The position numbers and the translations under genes are program-made. Below are positions 23,591-31,515 of a DNA stretch of 33,758 nt, in pieces. Positions within the stretch are counted from its first letter, which is position 1, and each line of letters opens with the position of its first letter. The notes below the pieces were generated by a model that was not told the origin of the DNA, did not search any database, and worked only from the letters and a program-made list of their open reading frames with translations. This DNA comes from Bacillota bacterium (GTDB lineage: Bacteria; Bacillota; Clostridia; Lutisporales; Lutisporaceae). The DNA lies in NCBI GenBank assembly GCA_029553855.1, contig JAKPKE010000144.1:1-33758 (forward strand). Reading direction: 5' to 3'.

Positions 23591-23611
23591 TATACCACTC
23601 CTTAAAACATG

Positions 23612-23642
23612 CCGATACTGCAAAACCTTTGGCAGTATCAGG
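23612..23642 (-). promoter_or_regulatory. Leader hairpin of the glycosyltransferase gene
   Basis: GATACTGC (23614-23621) and GCAGTATC (23632-23639) form a perfect 8-bp stem, extended by CC/GG after a bulge. It lies between a weak TATACT -10 box and the ribosome site. No T-run, so not an obvious terminator. Confidence 0.4.
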
Positions 23643-23718
23643 CTCCGATATATCATTCTTAGTATAGCACAAAATTAAAATTTATCTACATATTTTGCAT
23701 TAGAGTTATTGCACATGA

Positions 23719-23745
23719 GGAGAAGAATGCGCAGCATTCTTCTCC
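23719..23745. repeat. Perfect 12-bp palindrome
   Basis: GGAGAAGAATGC, GCA, GCATTCTTCTCC. The stem resembles the palindromes at 7730 and 25421 (GA.AAATG.GAC type). It lies between the divergent glycosyltransferase and spoIIA operons and lacks a T-run. Confidence 0.7.
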
Positions 23746-23836
23746 AAATACGAAAGTACCGTCATTTTAACTCATATTGCAACAAAAGAAGTGCGTTTAA
23801 TTTTTACCGGTTTTACAAAACTATACATATTTCGTT

Positions 23837-23863
23837 GAAGGAAAAAGATGTAATATATTGAAT
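23837..23863 (+). promoter_or_regulatory. SigH-type promoter of the spoIIA operon
   Basis: GAAGGAAAA (23837-23845), 11 bp, ATTGAAT (23857-23863) fits the SigH consensus RNAGGAWWW-N11/12-RNNGAAT. spoIIA is a known SigH-driven sporulation operon, so position and sequence agree. Confidence 0.75.
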
Positions 23864-23897
23864 ACTAATAAAGGCGAATTTGAATGGAGGGATGAGG

Positions 23898-24242
23898 ATG
23901 GATATGAGTATAGAATATAAGGACAGGCTGCTGAATGTAAAGATCAATGGAGATATTGACCATCATTCCTGCGAAGAAATCAGATCCAGAATCGATAAGG
24001 AGATTTTGTTAAAAAATCCAAGGGGGATCCTATTCGACATGGGGCAGGTGGGATTTATGGACAGTTCAGGTGTCGGGGTGCTTATCGGACGATATAAGCT
24101 TATCGCAAATAATGGGGGCAAGGCAGGCATGATAAATGTTAAGCCGGAGATAATGAGGTTATGTAAGATATGCGGACTGCAAAAGATAATACAGATATAT
24201 CCAGATAAAAAGCAAGCCATTGCAAGTATAAAGGAGTGTTAA
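23898..24242 (+). CDS. spoIIAA: Anti-sigma F factor antagonist SpoIIAA
   Basis: A 114-residue STAS-domain protein. Unphosphorylated SpoIIAA binds SpoIIAB and frees SigF in the forespore. The phospho-acceptor serine is in [17 protein letters not shown] near residue 56. Several ATGs lie in frame; 23898 has the best spacing (7 bases) to GGAGG. First gene of the operon with spoIIAB 4 bp downstream. Confidence 0.96.
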   Translation: MDMSIEYKDRLLNVKINGDIDHHSCEEIRSRIDKEILLKNPRGILFDMGQVGFMDSSGVGVLIGRYKLIANNGGKAGMINVKPEIMRLCKICGLQKIIQIYPDKKQAIASIKEC

Positions 24243-24246
24243 CACA

Positions 24247-24675
24247 ATGAAAGCATATAACGAAATGAAACTTGAATTTTTAAGCAAATCACAGAACGAA
24301 AGCTTCGCAAGATCTGTGGTCGCAGCATTTGTTGCACAATTAGATCCTACAATAGAAGAACTTGCAGAAATAAAAACTGCAGTGTCCGAAGCTGTTACAA
24401 ATGCCATTATTCATGGGTATCCCTGCAAAATAGGCAATGTGGTCATTGTTTCGAAAATTATCGGTAATACGGTAGAAATAGAAGTAAGCGACTTTGGGGA
24501 GGGAATAGAAGATATTGTGCTCGCCAGACAGCCGCTTTACACATCAAAGCCTGAGCTTGAAAGGTCAGGAATGGGCTTTACCGTTATGGAAACCTTTATG
24601 GACAAGGTGGAGATAAAATCACGTCCGGGAGAAGGAACTACAGTACATATGATAAAAACTATGAAGACGGCTTAA
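24247..24675 (+). CDS. spoIIAB: Anti-sigma F factor / serine kinase SpoIIAB
   Basis: A 142-residue GHKL-fold kinase that binds SigF and phosphorylates SpoIIAA. N-box [18 protein letters not shown] near residue 38, G1 box [11 protein letters not shown] near 80 and G2 box [10 protein letters not shown] near 105 are present. AAGGAG precedes the ATG. Confidence 0.97.
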   Translation: MKAYNEMKLEFLSKSQNESFARSVVAAFVAQLDPTIEELAEIKTAVSEAVTNAIIHGYPCKIGNVVIVSKIIGNTVEIEVSDFGEGIEDIVLARQPLYTSKPELERSGMGFTVMETFMDKVEIKSRPGEGTTVHMIKTMKTA

Positions 24676-24681
24676 TGGGGT

Positions 24682-25422
24682 ATGGTTATGGAGCGGGTAG
24701 AGCTTACGCAGGATGAGTTCCTGAGAATTATTACCCGGGCACAAAACGGTGACTCGGAGGCGGAAAATTTTCTTGTGGAAAATAATATTGGGCTGGTAAG
24801 GAGCGTTGTAAGAAGGTTTTTAAACAGAGGCTGTGAATATGACGATCTTATTCAGATAGGGAGTATTGGACTTCTAAAGGCGATTAAAAAGTTCGACATC
24901 GCCTTTAACGTAAGGTTTTCAACCTATGCTATACCTATGATAATCGGCGAAATTAAAAGGTTTCTGAGAGATGATGGCAAAATAAAAGTCAGCAGAAGCC
25001 TTAAAGAAATTGCATATAAGGCTCATACAACGAAGGAAACACTGGAAAAGGATTACGGAAGGGAGCCTACAATATCAGAAATAGCATCTGTACTGGAAAT
25101 TTCGAAGGAAGATTTGGTAATAGCGCTGGAATCTGTACAAAGTACTGAATATTTATATGAAACAATACATCAGGATGACGGTTCACCGATACTTCTTATA
25201 GATAGAATAAGCTGCAACGAAGGCGAAGATTCAGATATAGTGGACAGGCTTGCATTGAAAGAGATGCTGTCTGCTCTGGAGCCCAAGGAACGACAAATAA
25301 TAATGCTCCGTTACTTCAGGGATATGACCCAGTGCCAGGTGGCAGAAATACTAGGGATATCGCAGGTTCAGGTGTCAAGGATCGAAAAGAAGATAATTAA
25401 TAAATTAAGACAGAGTATATGA
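24682..25422 (+). CDS. sigF: RNA polymerase sporulation sigma factor SigF
   Basis: A 246-residue sigma-70-type factor for early forespore genes. Region 2 is seen at YDDLIQIGSIGLLKAIKKFD and FSTYAIPMIIGEIKRFLRDDG (residues ~52-100), and region 4 at LEPKERQIIMLRYFRDMTQCQVAEILGISQVQVSRIEK (~193-235). Either ATG 24682 or 24688 could be the start, both close to the spoIIAB stop. A palindromic terminator overlaps its stop codon. Confidence 0.96.
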   Translation: MVMERVELTQDEFLRIITRAQNGDSEAENFLVENNIGLVRSVVRRFLNRGCEYDDLIQIGSIGLLKAIKKFDIAFNVRFSTYAIPMIIGEIKRFLRDDGKIKVSRSLKEIAYKAHTTKETLEKDYGREPTISEIASVLEISKEDLVIALESVQSTEYLYETIHQDDGSPILLIDRISCNEGEDSDIVDRLALKEMLSALEPKERQIIMLRYFRDMTQCQVAEILGISQVQVSRIEKKIINKLRQSI

Positions 25423-25447
25423 AAAATGTGACGCAGTCACATTTTTC
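25421..25447 (+). terminator. Palindromic terminator at the end of the spoIIA operon
   Basis: GAAAAATGTGAC (25421-25432), GCA, GTCACATTTTTC (25436-25447): 12-bp perfect stem. Its first bases are the sigF stop codon. Near copy of the palindrome at 7730-7757. Confidence 0.75.
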
Positions 25448-25450
25448 TGC

Positions 25451-25600
25451 AATCATGCAATAAAAGCATGATTTATTATTGTATAGGAAAGTATAACTTT
25501 CCTATACAATAATAACCTTTGATTTGAGTGCCCGCGCCATTATTTCCTCATTGCATTCGGAAAAGGCGCATGGGCGTCAAATGCGGCGAAGCCGCATTTG
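25451..25600. repeat. Row of hairpins after sigF
   Basis: Three further hairpins follow the terminator: AATCATGC/GCATGATT (25451-25473, 7-nt loop), a perfect 20-bp stem with a 3-nt loop (25473-25515, arm contains GTATAGGAAAGT), and CAAATGCGGC/GCCGCATTTG (25578-25600). A weaker GCCC..GCC/GGC..GGGC pairing lies between. No gene is visible here. Confidence 0.7.
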
Positions 25601-25668
25601 TTCTTTTACGCATTAAACTGAGATAATTGATAATAATAATTGTAATAAATTATTCGGAGTGCAGATTA

Positions 25669-25842
25669 ATGAAAACTTTCAAGCTTTTACTTTTATTCTC
25701 GGCGGTAATAGTCGTCAGCTATTTTTTCTGGGCATACTATACCAACAGGTCACTTCAAGAAAAACATGACAGGGCGACGCTTGTTTATGATGGGTGCCTT
25801 AAATCACAAAACATATTAATTAGAGGATATTGTTATGAATAG
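25669..25842 (+). CDS. Small single-span membrane protein, unknown
   Basis: A 57-residue protein with one hydrophobic segment (residues ~4-23) after a short basic start, then a charged tail with two Cys. CGGAG lies 9 bases before the ATG. It sits between sigF and spoVAE, so a sporulation role is plausible by position only. Its last codons overlap the next small ORF, whose ATG lies in the final Tyr-Glu-stop codons. I do not recognise the family. Confidence 0.5.
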   Translation: MKTFKLLLLFSAVIVVSYFFWAYYTNRSLQEKHDRATLVYDGCLKSQNILIRGYCYE

Positions 25843-25966
25843 AAAAAGGTACAGGCAGCTGAAAAGCTTTCTGAATTTTGAAAGTGAAGCCGAAAAGGAA
25901 ATAAGGAGTGATATAGAAGGGAAAATGATAAAGAATTGCGCGAGGGTTTATGAACAGAGGGAGTAA
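25835..25966 (+). CDS. Very small charged protein, unknown
   Basis: A 43-residue ORF (MNRKRYRQLKSF start, ending RVYEQRE), rich in Lys, Arg and Glu, with no membrane span. AGAGG lies 8 bases before its ATG, and the start overlaps the upstream ORF by 8 bases, suggesting translational coupling. It ends 86 bp before spoVAE. No family recognised. Confidence 0.4.
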   Translation: MNRKRYRQLKSFLNFESEAEKEIRSDIEGKMIKNCARVYEQRE

Positions 25967-25980
25967 GAGCACTTTAAAAA

Positions 25981-26009
25981 GTATGGCATATGTTGCAGAC
26001 TTCATAATC
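25981..26009 (+). promoter_or_regulatory. SigG-like promoter of spoVAE
   Basis: GTATG (25981-25985), 17 bp, CATAATC (26003-26009) fits the forespore SigG pattern GHATR-N17/18-CATNNTA with one mismatch. spoVA genes are forespore-expressed, which agrees. Confidence 0.4.
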
Positions 26010-26052
26010 TTATTGTGTCTGCGGTTGTGTAATTTCAAGAAGGGGGCTTTGT

Positions 26053-26616
26053 ATGAATGGTAAAAGACAAGTAATATTGGTGACAGATGGTGACAGGATT
26101 GCAAAAAAAGCGGTAGAGGCGGCAACATTAAGGATTGGGGGAAGATGTATTTCAAAATCTGCAGGCAATCCTACGCCAATGAGCGGTCAAAGTATAGTAA
26201 AATTAATAAAAGAGACCCCATATGACCCTGTAGTAGTTATGGTAGACGATAGGGGGCATATGGGAACGGGGAATGGCGAAATGGTAATCAGAGATATTGC
26301 CCGGTGTCCTGAAGTGGAGATACTGGGAGTTATCGCAGTAGCATCAAATACCGAAGGGGTAGAAGGCACCAGAATTGATTCAGCAATAACCAGAGATGGA
26401 AATATTATAGCAGGCACCGTAGACAAATATGGTAATAAAACAGAGGGAAATAGAATAAATGGGGATACGGTTGATATATTGGAATCTATAGAAGTTCCTG
26501 TCATTATAGGTATCGGAGATCCGGGAAAAATGAAAGGAAAGGACTGTTGTGACAAAGGGGCGCCAATAATTACAAAGGCAATGAAAGAGATAATAAAAAG
26601 GAGCAGCATGCATTAG
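26053..26616 (+). CDS. spoVAE: Stage V sporulation protein AE (SpoVAEa-type)
   Basis: A 187-residue soluble protein matching the SpoVAEa family of Bacillus: VILVTDGDRIAKKAVEAA near the start, GGRCISKSAGNPTP near residue 28, DPVVVMVDDRGHMGTGNGE near 56, EILGVIAVASNTEG near 88 and VPVIIGIGDPGKM near 150. SpoVA proteins move dipicolinic acid into and out of the spore; SpoVAEa is a cytoplasmic accessory of that channel. The channel genes spoVAC and spoVAD are not adjacent here. AAGGGGG precedes the ATG. Confidence 0.88.
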   Translation: MNGKRQVILVTDGDRIAKKAVEAATLRIGGRCISKSAGNPTPMSGQSIVKLIKETPYDPVVVMVDDRGHMGTGNGEMVIRDIARCPEVEILGVIAVASNTEGVEGTRIDSAITRDGNIIAGTVDKYGNKTEGNRINGDTVDILESIEVPVIIGIGDPGKMKGKDCCDKGAPIITKAMKEIIKRSSMH

Positions 26617-26626
26617 CTGCTCCTTT
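26597..26626. terminator. Terminator shared by spoVAE and the convergent PBP gene
   Basis: AAAGGAGCAGC (26597-26607) pairs with GCTGCTCCTTT (26616-26626), an 11-bp stem with an 8-nt loop. It overlaps the spoVAE stop and lies 22 bp past the PBP stop. The A- and T-ends allow action in both directions, though the T-run is short. Confidence 0.7.
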
Positions 26627-26648
26627 AATAATTATGAGTTAATCGGTT

Positions 26649-29003
26649 TCAGTCCGCATTTCCATTATCCGGAGCCGGTAAGATATCATCGCCTTCCAAA
26701 TCCTCTTCTCCTTCCAAAGGGTCCTCGAAAACCGGCTCAGTGTGTATATCACAAATCTCCGTCGGGGCTTCATATATCAAGTCGGCAGGCACCTGTTTCT
26801 GATCAGGTTCGGGAATAAAGGGTTCGAGCCTTTGTATGAACACCTTTGACTGTACCAAAAGGGACGGACAATATGGAGACGCAAGTTTTCCGGTTTCAAT
26901 ATCTATATCCTTTATTACGTGAATGTCACAAATGTTTTCGGTGTCCGGTTCCGTGCCTTTTATAAAGAGTTCGGACTTTATCATTGAACCCCTTGGATCT
27001 AAAGAACAAAGCTCGGAAGGCCTTTTGCCGGATACAGTGCAGATATCAACGGATACCAAGCCTCCCGGACGCTCAAAGTTCTTGACGGCAAGGCCTTTAT
27101 GAACTTCCTCCATAATAGCCTTCCAAAGTTTTGCTGGATAACTGCCCCCTGTAAAATTCATTGGTTCAGGCTCGTCATGACCAATCCATACGGAAGCGGT
27201 ATAGTAGGGGCTGTATCCTGTAAACCAGGCATCCACATTTTTGGTTGTTGTTCCGGTTTTTCCGGCCACAGGCATTTTGGACAAGGCTGCATTACCACCG
27301 GTCCCGCCACTTACAACACCTTTCATAATATCTACCATAAGGTAGGCAACCTGTTCACTTATAACTTTGTCTTTAATCGGCTTGTTTTCAAAAATTACAT
27401 TCCCGTTCTTATCAAGTATCTTTGTAAAGGATATTGGTTTTATATATATGCCCTTATTGGGGAAAACACTGAAAGCGGCAGCCATTTCCAGAGGCTTGAC
27501 ACCTTTTGTTATTCCTCCCAATGCAAGAGGGGAAAGGCTCTCATCATTGGTGACCTTATTGTCATTTCTGGTAACCATGGTCGTAATACCGAATTTTTTC
27601 AGATATTCCATTGAGCGTCCTATTCCAATATCTTGCAATATTTTTACTGCAACAACATTTGTCGAGTGTTTTAATCCCTCTCTTACAGTAACAAGACCTT
27701 TAAAATTGTTGCTGTAATTACGTGGTTTGAAATTTCCAAAAACAACAGGTGCATCATCTATGACGGTTCCAAGTGTGTAACCATTGTCTAAAGCCGTAGT
27801 ATAAACGGATAATGGTTTTATCGTAGAACCAGGCTGCCTCAAGGATTGAGTAGCTCTGTTCAGACCCCTTCTTACTTTTTCGCTTCTGCCGCCCATAACA
27901 GCTTTTATCTCACCGGTGCCGTTCTCAATTATTATTACGGCAGCCTCAGGCTGTAATATACCATTGTCATCCTCTTTACTTTCGGGAAAGAGTTTGGTGT
28001 TCTTGAATGCATCTTCAACTATTCCTTGCAGCTCCGTATCTATAGTGGCAATAATTTTTAATCCGCCGTTAAAAAGCTTTATTTGTGCCTCTTCTTTGCT
28101 GAGCCCAAGCTTTTCTTGGAGGGTGTCAATGACATCGCTTATGATCATGTCCGAGAAGTAGGTGGTTTCTACTTCCCTTTGAACCGTTGAAAGCTTGATT
28201 TCTTGTTTAATCGCCTCATCATGTTCTTCCTGTGTAATATATCCCTGTTCAAGCATTTCTCCAAGTATAAGCTCTTTTCTTTCAGTAGACTTTTCGAAAT
28301 TAAGATATGGCGAATATGCTGAAGGATATCGTGTAATACCGGCTATTGTCGCACATTCAGCCAAAGTCAGCTGATCAAGTTCTTTGCCGAAATAATACAG
28401 GCCCGCAGCTTTAACCCCTGCAACATTATGCCCCAGTGGGATTGTGTTTAAATACGCCTCCAATATCTGGTCCTTACGGAATCTTCTTTCAAGCTGAATC
28501 GCATAGTACATTTCAATTATTTTTCTTTTCAGTATCTTTTCGGGGGAAAGATATATAATCTTAATAAGCTGCTGCGTAATTGTGCTCGCGCCATGGGCAG
28601 GCCTGCCCGTTTCCAAGTCTTTCTTCAATGCCCCGAATATCCGGATTATGTCTATGCCCTTATGCTCCCTGAATCTTTTGTCCTCGATGGCTATAAACGC
28701 ATTCTGGAGGTTTTTGGGTATTTGATCTATAGTAACCATTGAACGGTTTTCATTGGCATGCAATTTATCAATGAACTTATCATTCTTATCGACTATATAT
28801 GTGGTCTGATTCAAGTCAAACAATTCATCGACATTTAACGGTCTCGCATTTTTTACCCAGGCATATGCAGTGCCCAGCGCAATGCTGCCGCTCACAAGGA
28901 TTATCAACACAAAACAAAGTATAATAAACCTTAAAAACCTGGCAAAAGAAAAAATCTTCTTTTTCTTTTTCTTCTTTGAAGCCTTGGTATCATTTTCACT
29001 CAT
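26649..29003 (-). CDS. Class A penicillin-binding protein (PBP1A-type)
   Basis: A 784-residue bifunctional peptidoglycan synthase. Residues ~10-17 are a lysine run, ~22-50 a membrane anchor. The glycosyltransferase domain has IEDKRFREHKGID (Glu107) and HGASTITQQLIK. The transpeptidase domain has the SxxK serine in QPGSTIKPLS, SxN in STNVVAVK and KTGTT. The tail carries acidic/proline-rich sequence and a paired-Cys region typical of clostridial PBP1A. I start at ATG 29003, behind GGGGGAGG. It polymerises and crosslinks cell wall outside the membrane. Confidence 0.95.
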   Translation of the reverse strand: MSENDTKASKKKKKKKIFSFARFLRFIILCFVLIILVSGSIALGTAYAWVKNARPLNVDELFDLNQTTYIVDKNDKFIDKLHANENRSMVTIDQIPKNLQNAFIAIEDKRFREHKGIDIIRIFGALKKDLETGRPAHGASTITQQLIKIIYLSPEKILKRKIIEMYYAIQLERRFRKDQILEAYLNTIPLGHNVAGVKAAGLYYFGKELDQLTLAECATIAGITRYPSAYSPYLNFEKSTERKELILGEMLEQGYITQEEHDEAIKQEIKLSTVQREVETTYFSDMIISDVIDTLQEKLGLSKEEAQIKLFNGGLKIIATIDTELQGIVEDAFKNTKLFPESKEDDNGILQPEAAVIIIENGTGEIKAVMGGRSEKVRRGLNRATQSLRQPGSTIKPLSVYTTALDNGYTLGTVIDDAPVVFGNFKPRNYSNNFKGLVTVREGLKHSTNVVAVKILQDIGIGRSMEYLKKFGITTMVTRNDNKVTNDESLSPLALGGITKGVKPLEMAAAFSVFPNKGIYIKPISFTKILDKNGNVIFENKPIKDKVISEQVAYLMVDIMKGVVSGGTGGNAALSKMPVAGKTGTTTKNVDAWFTGYSPYYTASVWIGHDEPEPMNFTGGSYPAKLWKAIMEEVHKGLAVKNFERPGGLVSVDICTVSGKRPSELCSLDPRGSMIKSELFIKGTEPDTENICDIHVIKDIDIETGKLASPYCPSLLVQSKVFIQRLEPFIPEPDQKQVPADLIYEAPTEICDIHTEPVFEDPLEGEEDLEGDDILPAPDNGNAD

Positions 29004-29045
29004 ATTATACCTCCCCCAAGGGTACACGAAATATTTAACAGAACA

Positions 29046-29074
29046 ATTATATCACACAAGCATGAGGTTGGCAA
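29046..29074 (-). promoter_or_regulatory. Sigma-A promoter of the PBP gene
   Basis: On the minus strand TTGCCA (29069-29074), 17 bp, TATAAT (29046-29051), 43 bp before the ATG. Confidence 0.65.
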
Positions 29075-29209
29075 ACAAGGGGGGGCATGACATATATTAG
29101 AATTCTGCCACGTTTAATAATCTTGAACAAATTTCCTTATATTTAAATCAAATAATATGTAACATATACAACTTTGAATCATATATTAATAAATAGGGGG
29201 TGTTTGCTC

Positions 29210-29851
29210 ATGAGGAGGAAGTTTGCCCAAAAGAGAGCCGGCAACAAAAAGAAAGTATTGTTTATACTGATTGTATTAGTCATAATGACTATATATTCGT
29301 ACTACATTATAGAGAAAAATATAAAGCCCACTTTACTTGCCATGTCGGAGATAAATGCAAGGCTTGCTGCTACACAGGCCATAAATGAAGCTGTGAATGA
29401 CAAGATTAGCAGTAATTCATTCGACAATCTTGTAGATTTTAAAACCGACAATAATGGAAAAATCTCAATAATTCAGGCAAACACTGTTCAGATGACAAGG
29501 CTTGCAGCCGAAACCTCCATGGAAATACAAAATAAAATAAAAGAAATTGGGGTCACAGATTTAAAAATTCCTATTTCCAATATAATAGGCAGTCAGATAT
29601 TTGCAAATATCGGGCCAAAAATAAATGTAAATATTAAGCCCGCAGGAACCGTTAATGTAGACTTTTATACGGATTTCAAGGAAGCGGGCATAAATCAGAC
29701 AAGATTGAAGATATACCTGGTAGTGAAAACAGATGTGCAGATAGTAGTGCCTTTGGCGAGCAACAAAGTGGATGTTACAACGCATATTCCGGTTTCCGAA
29801 ACTATAATTGTAAGCAGTGTATCAAAAGGGGAAAATGCCGGGCCTGCATAA
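29210..29851 (+). CDS. yunB: Sporulation protein YunB
   Basis: A 213-residue protein with a basic start, one N-terminal membrane span (residues ~16-35) and a mostly beta exterior domain with KPTLLAMSEINARLAATQAINEAV and the conserved DLKIPISNIIGSQIFANIGPKINVNIKP. YunB is a mother-cell (SigE) sporulation protein in Bacillus, needed for normal spores. I start at ATG 29210, 9 bases after AGGGGG. CATATAT near 29178 with CATAT upstream resembles a SigE promoter, but weakly. Confidence 0.88.
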   Translation: MRRKFAQKRAGNKKKVLFILIVLVIMTIYSYYIIEKNIKPTLLAMSEINARLAATQAINEAVNDKISSNSFDNLVDFKTDNNGKISIIQANTVQMTRLAAETSMEIQNKIKEIGVTDLKIPISNIIGSQIFANIGPKINVNIKPAGTVNVDFYTDFKEAGINQTRLKIYLVVKTDVQIVVPLASNKVDVTTHIPVSETIIVSSVSKGENAGPA

Positions 29852-29880
29852 TTGTAAAAAAATGCTGTGCTTGCTATAAT
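29852..29880 (+). promoter_or_regulatory. Sigma-A promoter upstream of dinB
   Basis: TTGTAA (29852-29857), 17 bp, TATAAT (29875-29880), 111 bp before the dinB start. The leader contains GATACGA in tandem and two copies of CAGGGCATGGGGTG (near 29906 and 29974). No complete Gram-positive LexA box (CGAAC-N4-GTTCG) is present; only a CGAAC half-site near 29954. Confidence 0.55.
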
Positions 29881-29991
29881 TGTTTTAGATACGAGATACG
29901 AGATGCAGGGCATGGGGTGCCGGGGTTATGGATTATGAAGTAAGGAGCAAGGGCGAACAATATTTATCCTTACAGGGCATGGGGTGGTTTT

Positions 29992-31185
29992 ATGGGCAGG
30001 TTGATTTTCCTGGTAGATATGAATGCATTTTTCATAAGCTGTGAAACAGCAAGAAATACTGCGCTTAAGGGAAAACCTGCAGCTGTAGCAGGAGATCCAA
30101 AAAAACGTTCAGGAATCATACTTGCAGCGAACTATGAGGCAAGAAAATTCAATATCAAGACAACAATGCTGCTGCATGAGGCAAAAGAGCTTTGTCCGGA
30201 GATAATTGTAGTTCCTCCTGATCATAAACTGTATGAGCAAAAATCCAAAGAAGTCATGAATATACTGTCCAGGTATACGCCTGTAATACAACAAAACAGC
30301 ATAGATGAAGCATGGATGGACCTGACAGGGTGTGAAAAACTGTTCGGAAGCCCTTTGGAAATAGCAGAAAGCATTATGGTTACTATCTCAGAAGAACTGG
30401 ATCTTTGGTGCTCAATAGGCATTTCAGAAAATAAGTTTCTTGCAAAAATGGGATCCGAAATGAAAAAACCTCAAGGAATCACAGAACTCTATGTCAAGGA
30501 TATTGGGAAGAAGCTTTGGCCGCTGCCAGTAAGAAAAATGTACGGAATAGGAAAGCAGACGGAGCAAAGGTTAAAGGATTATGCGATATACAAAATTGGT
30601 GATATTGCAAACAGTAACCCTGAACTACTGAAAAGAAATTTTGGGAAATACGGAGGGGAGCTATACAAGCTTTCGAATGGGATAGATGACTCCCCGGTTA
30701 CACCTAATCCAATTTACGACAGCAAGTCTATCAGCCGGTCCACTACATTGCCCGTTGACACTGATGACATAGAATACATCAAATATATTTTGATGGGTTT
30801 AGCCGAAGAAGTAGGCTATGAGGCCAGAAAGCATGGATATAAAGGGAAGACTATATCAATATCAATAAAATACGAGGATTTTGAGTCGGTTATAAGGCAG
30901 AAGACAGTGGCATCTACTTATCTTACGAAAGACATTTATGAAAATTCTCTAAAACTTCTTAGGGCAAACAAGGATAAGAATAAAAGAATTAGGCTTCTGG
31001 GATTAGGCTTAAGCAATTTTGATGGGGATGAATCCGAGCAGCTTTCGATTTTTAATTTATTTGAAGAAAACAGGGATATATATAAGCAAGAGACAATAGA
31101 AAAAACAATAGATAAAATAAGAGAAAGGTTTGGGAATAGGAAAATAATCAGAGGGTCAATGCTGAAAAGTGATAAAGATTCATAA
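29992..31185 (+). CDS. dinB: Y-family DNA polymerase IV (DinB/UmuC-type)
   Basis: A 397-residue translesion polymerase. Catalytic acids appear as Asp9 (FLVDMNAFF) and Asp105-Glu106 (QNSIDEAWMDLTG). The second acid of the usual DMD motif is Asn here. KMYGIGKQTEQRL near residue 180 is the helix-hairpin-helix, and SISRSTTLPVDTDDI near 245 starts the little-finger domain. It copies damaged DNA with low fidelity. No beta-clamp motif is certain, though QLSIFNLF near 350 is a good candidate (QLSIF). A weakly T-tailed hairpin follows at 31240-31264. Confidence 0.93.
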   Translation: MGRLIFLVDMNAFFISCETARNTALKGKPAAVAGDPKKRSGIILAANYEARKFNIKTTMLLHEAKELCPEIIVVPPDHKLYEQKSKEVMNILSRYTPVIQQNSIDEAWMDLTGCEKLFGSPLEIAESIMVTISEELDLWCSIGISENKFLAKMGSEMKKPQGITELYVKDIGKKLWPLPVRKMYGIGKQTEQRLKDYAIYKIGDIANSNPELLKRNFGKYGGELYKLSNGIDDSPVTPNPIYDSKSISRSTTLPVDTDDIEYIKYILMGLAEEVGYEARKHGYKGKTISISIKYEDFESVIRQKTVASTYLTKDIYENSLKLLRANKDKNKRIRLLGLGLSNFDGDESEQLSIFNLFEENRDIYKQETIEKTIDKIRERFGNRKIIRGSMLKSDKDS

Positions 31186-31239
31186 CGGGGCATGAAGATG
31201 TTCCCTGCATCAATTAAATCTTATATTATACAAAAGCAG

Positions 31240-31264
31240 AAGGAAGGAGTGGTATCCTTCCTTT
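31240..31264 (+). terminator. Terminator after dinB
   Basis: AAGGAAGGA (31240-31248) pairs perfectly with TCCTTCCTT (31255-31263) over a 6-nt loop. The T-run is short. Confidence 0.55.
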
Positions 31265-31302
31265 AATTATGTTACAGATTAAAACGCTTGGCAGGTGTTG
31301 TT

Positions 31303-31515
31303 ATGGAGATCCAAAAACGTAAAACAGTATTTACCATAGAGGATTCGGGGGATAGAAGAAACGAAGTCTATGAAAAAGTGTGCATTTTTCTGATGCAAAA
31401 GTATTATGGAGGTTGTGAAGGATTTGAATGCCTTGGTATATCTGAGGGTATCAACGGAGGAACAGGCCGGGAAAGGATATTCTATACCAGCCCAGAGAAT
31501 GGAAGGAATGAATAG
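31303..31515 (+). CDS. Possible small protein overlapping the recombinase start
   Basis: A 70-residue ORF whose first ~40 residues (MEIQKRKTVFTIEDSG..., NEVYEKVCIFLMQKYYGG) look protein-like; the rest lies in another frame of the recombinase gene by about 90 bp. AGGTG precedes the ATG. It may be a leader ORF coupled to recombinase translation, or a remnant. No family recognised. Confidence 0.35.
   Translation: MEIQKRKTVFTIEDSGDRRNEVYEKVCIFLMQKYYGGCEGFECLGISEGINGGTGRERIFYTSPENGRNE

Noticed and set aside
27099-27614. 171-residue forward frame inside the PBP gene
   Set aside because: Antisense to the conserved transpeptidase domain, with no recognisable domain or ribosome site.
29881-29991. 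LexA (SOS) box upstream of dinB
   Set aside because: Only one half-site (CGAAC) is present, without the matching GTTCG at 4-bp spacing.
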